This document shows, piece after piece, positions 57,285 to 64,000 of a stretch of 64,000 nucleotides of DNA. The notes beneath the pieces were generated by a model. It ran no database searches, was not told the DNA's origin, and saw only the letters and a program-made list of their open reading frames with translations. Source of the stretch: Liolophura sinensis (taxonomy: Eukaryota; Mollusca; Polyplacophora; Chitonida; Chitonidae). Every line of letters begins with the position of its first letter. The first letter of the stretch is position 1. The translations under genes and the position numbers were made by a program. Location: positions 8,049,504-8,113,503 of the forward strand of contig NC_088298.1 in the NCBI RefSeq assembly GCF_032854445.1, in the 5' to 3' direction.

Positions 57285-57401
57285 GCCTACAGCACCCGGT
57301 GTTCCCAGGCGGTCACCCATCCAAGTACTAACCGGGCTCGACGTTGCTAACTTCGATGTTCGGACGAGAACCGGTGTTTTCAACGTGATATGGCCGTAGG
57401 C
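57285..57401 (-). rRNA. 5S rRNA: 5S rRNA, copy 148 (deletion, TATA-like box lost)
   Basis: 117 nt; C46T and one A missing near nt 54-55 in box A. Seven bases including the TATA-like box are deleted upstream, so both promoter parts are damaged. Confidence 0.94.
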
Positions 57402-57424
57402 AGGTGCTGGGGTAAAACTTTGCT

Positions 57425-57426
57425 AG
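57425..57426 (-). promoter_or_regulatory. Deletion of the TATA-like element of copy 148
   Basis: Seven bases covering the TATA-like box are absent between these two positions, while the flanks match other units. Copy 148 would be promoter-impaired if the box matters. Confidence 0.7.
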
Positions 57427-57670
57427 TGGTGAAATAAAATGCATGGAATATCAGAACAAGTGCACCAAACAGTGAAGAGGCTGGATGGCCGTTTGAACGA
57501 AGACAACAAACTCCCTGCCATCCCACGTCTGTCTTGGCTTAGATGGACCATACAAGTCACGCTAGGGGCGATAACTCATATCCACATTTCCCCACCCACC
57601 ATGGGTACATACATCTTTGTATTAATGAAGAAAAATAGAAAAAAAAGAAAAAAAAAAAAAGATGTTGCTA

Positions 57671-57788
57671 GCCTACAGCACCCGGTGTTCCCAGGCGGTC
57701 ACCCATCCAAGTACTAACCGGGCTCGACGTTGCTTAACTTCGGTGTTCGGACGAGAACCGGTGTTTTCAACGTGATATGGCCGTAGGC
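57671..57788 (-). rRNA. 5S rRNA: 5S rRNA, copy 149
   Basis: 118 nt; consensus; counterpart of copy 52. Confidence 0.98.
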
Positions 57789-58066
57789 ACGTGCTGGGGT
57801 AAAACTTTGCTATATATTGGTGGTGAAATAAAATGCATGGAATATCAGAACAAGTGCACCAAACAGTGAAGAGGCTGGATGGCCGTTTGAACGAAGACAA
57901 CAAACTCCCTGCCATCCCACGTCTGTCTTGGCTTAGATGGACCATACAAGTCACGCTAGGTTCGATAACTCATATCCACATTTCCCCACCCACCATGGGT
58001 ATATACATCTTGGTATTAATGAAGAAAAAGTGAAAAAAAAAAAAAAAAAAAAAAAAGAAGTTGCTA

Positions 58067-58185
58067 GCCTACAGCACCCGGTGTTCCCAGGCTGTCACCC
58101 ATCCAAGTACTAACCGGGCTCAAAGTTGCTCAACCTCGGTGTTCGGAACGAGAACCGGTGTTTTCAACGTGATATGGCCGTAGGC
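58067..58185 (-). rRNA. 5S rRNA: 5S rRNA, copy 150 (diverged)
   Basis: 119 nt; C92A, C63T, G61T, A54G, A50G and one extra T near nt 38. More changes than its counterpart copy 53. Confidence 0.94.
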
Positions 58186-58457
58186 ACGTGCTGGGGTAAA
58201 ACTTTGCTATATATTGGTGGTGAAATAAAATGCATGGAATATCAGAACAAGTGCACCAAACAGTGAAGAGGCTGGATGGCCGTTTGAACGAAGACAACAA
58301 ACTCCCTGCCATCCCACGTCTGTCTTGGCTTAGATGGACCATACAAGTCACGCTAGGGGCGATAACTAATATCCACATTTCCCCACCCACCATGGGTACA
58401 TACATCTTTGTATTAATGAAGAAAAAGGGAAAAAAAGAAAAAAAAAAGAGGTGGTTA

Positions 58458-58575
58458 GCCTACAGCACCCGGTGTTCCCAGGAGGTCACCCATCCAAGTA
58501 CTAACCGGGCTCGACGTTGCTTAACCTCGGTGTTCGGACGAGAACCGGTGTTTTCAACGTGATATGGCCGTAGGC
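58458..58575 (-). rRNA. 5S rRNA: 5S rRNA, copy 151
   Basis: 118 nt; G93T, A50G; counterpart of copy 54. Confidence 0.97.
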
Positions 58576-58846
58576 ACGTGCTGGGGAAAAAGTTTGCTAT
58601 ATATTGGTGGTGAAATAAAATGCATGGAATATCAGAACAAGTGCACCAAACAGTGAAGAGGCTGGATGGCCGTTTGAACGAAGACAACAAACTCCCTGCC
58701 ATCCCACGTCTGTCTTGGCTTAGATGGACCATACAAGTCACACTAGGGGCGATAACTAATATCCACATTTCCCCACCCACCATGGGTACATACATCTTTG
58801 TATTAATGAAGAAAAAGGGAAAAAAAGAAAAAAAAAGAGGTTGTTA

Positions 58847-58964
58847 GCCTACAGCACCCGGTGTTCCCAGGCGGTCACCCATCCAAGTACTAACCGGGCT
58901 CGACGTTGCTTAACCTCGGTGTTCGGACGAGAACCGGTGTTTTCAACGTGATATGGCCGTAGGC
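58847..58964 (-). rRNA. 5S rRNA: 5S rRNA, copy 152
   Basis: 118 nt; A50G. Confidence 0.97.
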
Positions 58965-59241
58965 ACGTGCTGGGGTAAAACTTTGCTATATATTGGTGGT
59001 GAAATAAAATGCATGGAATATCAGAACAAGTGCACCAAACAGTGAAGAGGCTGGATGACCATTTGAACGAAGACAACAAACTCCCTGCCATCCCACGTCT
59101 GTCTTGGCTTAGATGGACCATTCAAGTCACGCTAGGGGCGATAACTGATATCCACATTTCCCCACCCACCATGGGTACATACATCTTTGTATTAATAAAG
59201 AAAAAGTGAAAAAAAAAAAAAAAAAAAAAAAGAGGTTGCTA

Positions 59242-59359
59242 GCCTACAGCACCCGGTGTTCCCAGGCGGTCACCCATCCAAGTACTAACCGGGCTCGACG
59301 TTGCTTAACTTCGGTGTTCGGACGAGAACTGGTGTTTTCAACGTGATATGGCCGTAGGC
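59242..59359 (-). rRNA. 5S rRNA: 5S rRNA, copy 153
   Basis: 118 nt; private G30A. Confidence 0.97.
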
Positions 59360-59630
59360 ACGTGCTGGGGTAAAACTTTGCTATATATTGGTGGTGAAAT
59401 AAAATGCATGGAATATCAGAACAAGTGCACCAAACAGTGAAGAGGCTGGATGGCCGTTTGAACGAAGACAACAAACTCCCTGCCATCCCACGTCTGTCTT
59501 GGCTTAGATGGACCATACAAGTCACACTAGGGGCGATAAATCATATCCACTTTTCCCCACCCACCATGGGTACATACATCTTTGTATTAATGAAGAAAAA
59601 GAGAAAAAAAAAAAAAAAAAGAGGATGCTA

Positions 59631-59748
59631 GCCTACAGCACCCGGTGTTCCCAGGCGGTCACCCATCCAAGTACTAACCGGGCTCGACGTTGCTTAACTT
59701 CGGTGTTCGGACGAGAACCGGTGTTTTCAACGTGATATGGCCGTAGGC
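59631..59748 (-). rRNA. 5S rRNA: 5S rRNA, copy 154
   Basis: 118 nt; consensus. Confidence 0.98.
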
Positions 59749-60023
59749 ACGTGCTGGGGTAAAACTTTGCTATATATTGGTGGTGAAATAAAATGCATGG
59801 AATATCAGAACAAGTGCACCAAACAGTGAAGAGGCTGGATGGCCGTTTGAACGAAGACAACAAACTCCCTGCCATCCCACGTCTGTCTTGGCTTAGATGG
59901 ACCATACAAGTCACGCTAGGGGCGATAACTCATATCCACATTTCCCCACCCACCATGGGTATATACATCTTGGTATTAATCAAGAAAAAGTGAAAAAAAA
60001 AAAAAAAAAAAAAGAGGTTGTTA

Positions 60024-60141
60024 GCCTACAGCACCCGGTGTTCCCAGGCGGTCACCCATCCAAGTACTAACCGGGCTCGACGTTGCTTAACCTTGGTGTT
60101 CGGACGAGAACCGGTGTTTTCAACGTGATATTTCCGTAGGC
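60024..60141 (-). rRNA. 5S rRNA: 5S rRNA, copy 155 (AA class)
   Basis: 118 nt; A50G, G48A, C10A, C9A; same allele as copy 44. Confidence 0.97.
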
Positions 60142-60413
60142 ACGTGCTGGGGTAAAACTTTGCTATATATTGGTGGTGAAATAAAATGCATGGAATATCA
60201 GAACAAGTGCACCAAACAGTGAAGAGGCTGGATGGCCGTTTGAACGAAGACAACAAACTGCCTGCCATCCCACGTCTGTCTTGGCTTAGATGGACCATTC
60301 AAGTCACGCTAGGGGCGATAACTCATATCCACATTTAACCACCCACCATGGGTATATACATCTTGGTATTAATGAAGAAAAAGAGAAAAAAAAAAAAAAA
60401 AAAGAGGTTGTTA

Positions 60414-60532
60414 GCCTACAGCACCCGGTGTTCCCAGGCGGTCACCCATCCAAGTACTAACCGGGCTCGACGTTGCTTAACCTCGGTGTTCGGACGAGAA
60501 CCGGTGTTTTCCAACGTGATATGGCCGTAGGC
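60414..60532 (-). rRNA. 5S rRNA: 5S rRNA, copy 156 (one insertion)
   Basis: 119 nt; A50G and one extra G at nt 21. Confidence 0.95.
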
Positions 60533-60803
60533 ACGTGCTGGGGTAAAACTTTGCTATATATTGGTGGTGAAATAAAATGCATGGAATATCAGAACAAGTG
60601 CACCAAACAGTGAAGAGGCTGGATGGCCGTTTGAACGAAGACAACAAACTCCCTGCCATACCACGTCTGTCTTGGCTTAGATGGACCATTCAAGTCACGC
60701 TAGGGGCGATAACTCATATCCACATTTAACCACCCACCATGGGTATATACATCTTGGTATAATGAAGAAAAAGAGAAAAAAAAAAAAAAAAAAGAGGTTG
60801 TTA

Positions 60804-60921
60804 GCCTACAGCACCCGGTGTCCCCAGGCGGTCACCCATCCAAGTACTAACCGGGCTCGACGTTGCTTAACCTCGGTGTTCGGACGAGAACCGGTGTTTT
60901 CAACGTGATATGGCCGTAGGC
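60804..60921 (-). rRNA. 5S rRNA: 5S rRNA, copy 157
   Basis: 118 nt; A100G, A50G; relative of copy 46. Confidence 0.97.
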
Positions 60922-61194
60922 ACGTGCTGGGGTAAAACTTTGCTATATATTGGTGGTGAAATAAAATGCATGGAATATCAGAACAAGTGCACCAAACAGT
61001 GAAGAGGCTGGATGGCCGTTTGAACGAAGACAACAAACTCCCTGCCATCCCACGTCTGTCTTGCATAGATGGACCATACAAGTCACGCTAGGGGCGATAA
61101 CTCATATCCACATTTCCCCACCCACCATGGGTACATACATCTTTGTATTAATGAAGAAAAATAGAAAAAAAAAAAAAAAAAAAAGATGTTGCTA

Positions 61195-61312
61195 GCCTAC
61201 AGCACCCGGTGTTCCCAGGCGGTCACCCATCCAAGTACTAACCGGGCTCGACGTTGCTTAACTTCGGTGTTCGGACGAGAACCGGTGTTTTCAACGTGAT
61301 ATGGCCGTAGGC
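61195..61312 (-). rRNA. 5S rRNA: 5S rRNA, copy 158
   Basis: 118 nt; consensus; counterpart of copy 47 at an offset of 43279 bp. Confidence 0.98.
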
Positions 61313-61586
61313 ACGTGCTGGGGTAAAACTTTGCTATATATTGGTGGTGAAATAAAATGCATGGAATATCAGAACAAGTGCACCAAACAGTGAAGAGGCT
61401 GGATGGCCGTTTGAACGAAGACAACAAACTCCCTGCCATCCCACGTCTGTCTTGGCTTAGATGGACCATACAAGTCACGCTAGGTTCGATAACTCATATC
61501 CACATTTCCCCACCCACCATGGGTATAACATCTTTGTACTAATGAAGAAAAAGTGAAAAAAAAAAAAAAAAAAAAAAAGGTTGCTA

Positions 61587-61704
61587 GCCTACAGCACCCG
61601 GTGTTCCCAGGCGGTCACCCATCCAAGTACTAACCGGGCTCGAAGTTGCTTAACTTCGGTGTTCGGACGAGAACCGGTGTTTTCAACGTGATATTTCCGT
61701 AGGC
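61587..61704 (-). rRNA. 5S rRNA: 5S rRNA, copy 159
   Basis: 118 nt; G61T, C10A, C9A. A mixed allele joining the G61T set with the AA change. Confidence 0.96.
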
Positions 61705-61975
61705 ACGTGCTGGGGTAAAACTTTGCTATATATTGGTGGTGAAATAAAATGCATGGAATATCAGAACAAGTGCACCAAACAGTGAAGAGGCTGGATGGCC
61801 GTTTGAACGAAGACAACAAACTCCCTGCCATCCCACATCTGTCTTGGCTTAGATGGACCATACAAGTCACGCTAGGGGCGATAACTCATATCCACATTTC
61901 CCCACCCACCATGGGTACATACATCTTTGTATTAATGAAGAAAAAGGGAAAAAAAGAAAAAAAAAGAGGTTGTTA

Positions 61976-62093
61976 GCCTACAGCACCCGGTGTTCCCAGG
62001 CGGTCACCCATCCAAGTACTAACCGGGCTCGACGTTGCTTAACCTCGGTGTTCGGACGAGAACCGGTGTTTTCAACGTGATATGGCCGTAGGC
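61976..62093 (-). rRNA. 5S rRNA: 5S rRNA, copy 160
   Basis: 118 nt; A50G. Confidence 0.97.
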
Positions 62094-62366
62094 ACGTGCT
62101 GGGGTAAAACTTTGCTATATATTGGTGGTGAAATAAAATGCATGGATTATCAGAACAAGTGCACCAAAACAGTGAAGAGGCTGGATGGCCGTTTGAACGA
62201 AGACAACAAACTCCCTGCCATCCCACGTCTGTCTTGGCTTAGATGGACCATACAAGTCACGCTAGGGGCGATAAATCATATCCACATTTCCCCACCCACC
62301 ATGGGTACATACATCTTTGTATTAATGAAGAAAAAGAGAAAAAAAAAAAAAAAAAAGAGGTTGTTA

Positions 62367-62484
62367 GCCTACAGCACCCGGTGTTCCCAGGCGGTCACCC
62401 ATCCAAGTACTAACCGGGCTCGACGTTGCTTAACTTCGGTGTTCGGACGAGAACCGGTGTTTTCAACGTGATATGGCCGTAGGC
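62367..62484 (-). rRNA. 5S rRNA: 5S rRNA, copy 161
   Basis: 118 nt; consensus gene with spacer C-21A. Confidence 0.98.
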
Positions 62485-62756
62485 ACGTGCTGGGGTAAAA
62501 CTTTTCTATATATTGGTGGTGAAATAAAATGCATGGAATATCAGAACAAGTGCACCAAACAGTGAAGAGGCTGGATGGCCGTTTGAACGACGACAACAAA
62601 CTCCCTGCCATCCCACGTCTGTCTTGGCTTAGATGGACCATACAGTCACGCTAGGGGCGATAAATCATATCCACATTTCCCCACCCACCATGGGTACATA
62701 CATCTTTGTATTAATGAAGAAAAAGAGAGAAAAAAAAAAAAAAAAAGAGGTTGCTA

Positions 62757-62873
62757 GCCTACAGCACCCGGTGTTCCCAGGCGGTCACCCATCCAAGTAC
62801 TAACCGAGCTCGACGTTGCTTAACTTCGGTGTTCGGACGAGAACCGTGTTTTCAACGTGATATGGCCGTAGGC
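62757..62873 (-). rRNA. 5S rRNA: 5S rRNA, copy 162 (one deletion)
   Basis: 117 nt; C68T and one base missing from the CCGG stretch at nt 28-31. Start-site palindrome changed. Confidence 0.94.
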
Positions 62874-63148
62874 ATGTGCTGGGGTAAAACTTTGCTATAT
62901 ATTGGTGGTGAAATAAAATGCATGGAATATCAGAACAAGTGCACCAAACAGTGAAGAGGCTGGATGGCCGTTTGAACGAAGACAACAAACTGCCTGCCAT
63001 CCCACGTCTGTCTTGGCTTAGATGGACCATACAAGTCACGCTAGGGGCGATAACTCATATCCACATTTCCCACCCACCATGGGTACATACATCTTTGTAT
63101 TAATGAAGAAAAATAGAAAAAAAAAAAAAAAAAAAAAAGAGGTTGTTA

Positions 63149-63266
63149 GCCTACAGCACCCGGTGTTCCCAGGCGGTCACCCATCCAACTACTAACCGGG
63201 CTCGACGTTGCTTAACTTCGGTGTTCGGACGAGAACCGGTGTTTTCAACGTGATATGGCCGTAGGC
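63149..63266 (-). rRNA. 5S rRNA: 5S rRNA, copy 163
   Basis: 118 nt; private C78G. Confidence 0.97.
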
Positions 63267-63535
63267 ACGTGTTGGGGTAAAACTTTTCTATATATTGGTG
63301 GTGAAATAAAATGCATGGAATATCAGAATAAGTGCACCAAACAGTGAAGAGGCTGGATGGCCGTTTGAACGACGACAACAAACTCCCTGCCATCCCACGT
63401 CTGTCTTGGCTTAGATGGACCATACAAGTCACTCTAGGGGCGATAACTTATATCCACATTTCCCCACCCACCATGGGTACATACATCTTTGTATTAATGA
63501 AGAAAAATAGAAAAAAAAAAAAAAAGAGGTTGTTA

Positions 63536-63655
63536 GCCTATAGCACCCGGTGTTCCCAGGCGGTCACCCATCCAAGTACTAACCGGGCTCGACGTTGCTT
63601 AACCTTGGTTGTTCGGGACGAGAACCGGTGTTTTCAACGTGATATTTCCGTAGGC
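63536..63655 (-). rRNA. 5S rRNA: 5S rRNA, copy 164 (AA class, two insertions)
   Basis: 120 nt; G113A, A50G, G48A, C10A, C9A with single extra bases near nt 45 and nt 39. Confidence 0.93.
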
Positions 63656-63924
63656 GCGTGCTGGGGTAAAACTTTGCTATATATTGGTGGTGAAATAAAA
63701 TGCATGGAATATCAGAACAAGTGCACCAAACAGTGAAGAGGCTGGATGGCCGTTTGAACGAAGACAACAAACTGCCTGCCATCCCACGTCTGTCTTGGCT
63801 TAGATGGACCATTCAAGTCACGCTAGGGGCGATAACTCATATCACATTTAACCACCCACCATGGGTATATACATCTTGGTATTAATGAAGAAAAAGAGAA
63901 AAAAAAAAAAAAAAGAGGTTGTTA

Positions 63925-64000
63925 GCCTACAGCACCCGGTGTTCCCAGGCGGTCACCCATCCAAGTACTAACCGGGCTCGACGTTGCTTAACCTCGGTGT
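63925..64000 (-). rRNA. 5S rRNA: 5S rRNA, copy 165 (partial, 5' end outside window)
   Basis: Holds nt 43-118; the 5' part continues beyond the window. A50G. Confidence 0.96.

Larger units (their letters stand above)
1..64000 (-). repeat. Tandem 5S rDNA array, 165 units of about 390 bp
   Basis: Every unit has one minus-strand 5S gene and one spacer, always head to tail; mean start-to-start spacing is 390.0 bp (range 381-398). Copies are numbered left to right. Variants below are in RNA sense with T for U, numbered from the first G of helix I; gene position n lies at (gene end - n + 1) on the plus strand. The consensus is the commonest base at each site. Of 163 complete copies 143 are exactly 118 nt, and by eye only 17 match the consensus throughout. 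Helix I pairs nt 1-9 with nt 110-118; internal control boxes fall near nt 50-64 (box A), 67-72 (intermediate element) and 80-97 (box C), by analogy with Xenopus. 5S rRNA is made by Pol III with TFIIIA and joins the large ribosomal subunit. The mature 3' end could lie 1-2 nt beyond the coordinates given. Confidence 0.98.

Noticed and set aside
1-64000. CRISPR or other short-spacer array
   Set aside because: The unit is about 390 bp, the intervening sequence is near-identical between units, and each unit holds a 5S gene.
1-64000. Centromeric or other satellite DNA without genes
   Set aside because: Length and order resemble satellites, but each unit contains a full 5S rRNA with promoter boxes and a Pol III terminator.

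Overview
The window is animal (metazoan) nuclear DNA made entirely of a head-to-tail 5S ribosomal RNA gene array. I count 165 copies: 163 complete, one cut by each window edge, all on the minus strand. Read in RNA sense, each copy is a 118-nt 5S rRNA with an intact helix I (5' GCCTAC pairing with 3' GTAGGC) and the RNA polymerase III internal control region. Each is followed 10 nt downstream by a long T-run, the Pol III stop signal. The 5S sequence resembles lophotrochozoan animals (molluscs, annelids and relatives) more than insects or vertebrates; that placement rests on memory and is tentative. There is no protein-coding gene, tRNA, transposon, CRISPR array or inverted unit.

One unit averages 390 bp (start-to-start range 381-398 bp). 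In RNA order it is: a spacer of about 260-280 bp that ends in a TATA-like element at -30 to -23 and a CACGTG palindrome at the start site; the 118-nt gene; a 10-nt trailer; then a terminator of 9-26 T. Most of the length variation lies in the T-run.

The units are not uniform. The gene carries about fifteen recurring allele sets, and sets of gene and spacer variants recur in the same order, which gives higher-order repeats. The clearest is a block of 12 units (about 4674 bp) at 33.9-38.5 kb, repeated at 38.6-43.1 kb, with most of it again at 48.8-53.4 kb. Four-unit tandem duplications (about 1550 and 1565 bp) lie at 5.0-8.1 kb and 42.9-45.7 kb. The 0-4.4 kb order recurs at 8.5-12.2 kb with two single units missing. 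The 14.4-16.1 kb order recurs at 22.2-23.9 kb, and 17.9-19.2 kb recurs at 61.2-62.5 kb. Repeated unequal exchange explains this layout.

Some stretches (11.2-13.9, 29.5-31.7, 56.3-57.5 and 60.5-63.9 kb) are full of single-base indels in gene and spacer alike. These look like either decaying copies or poorly polished assembly.

I found no evidence of a new biological system. The points most worth following up are the higher-order structure, the near-equal variability of gene and spacer, the shared promoter and start-site changes, and the indel patches.
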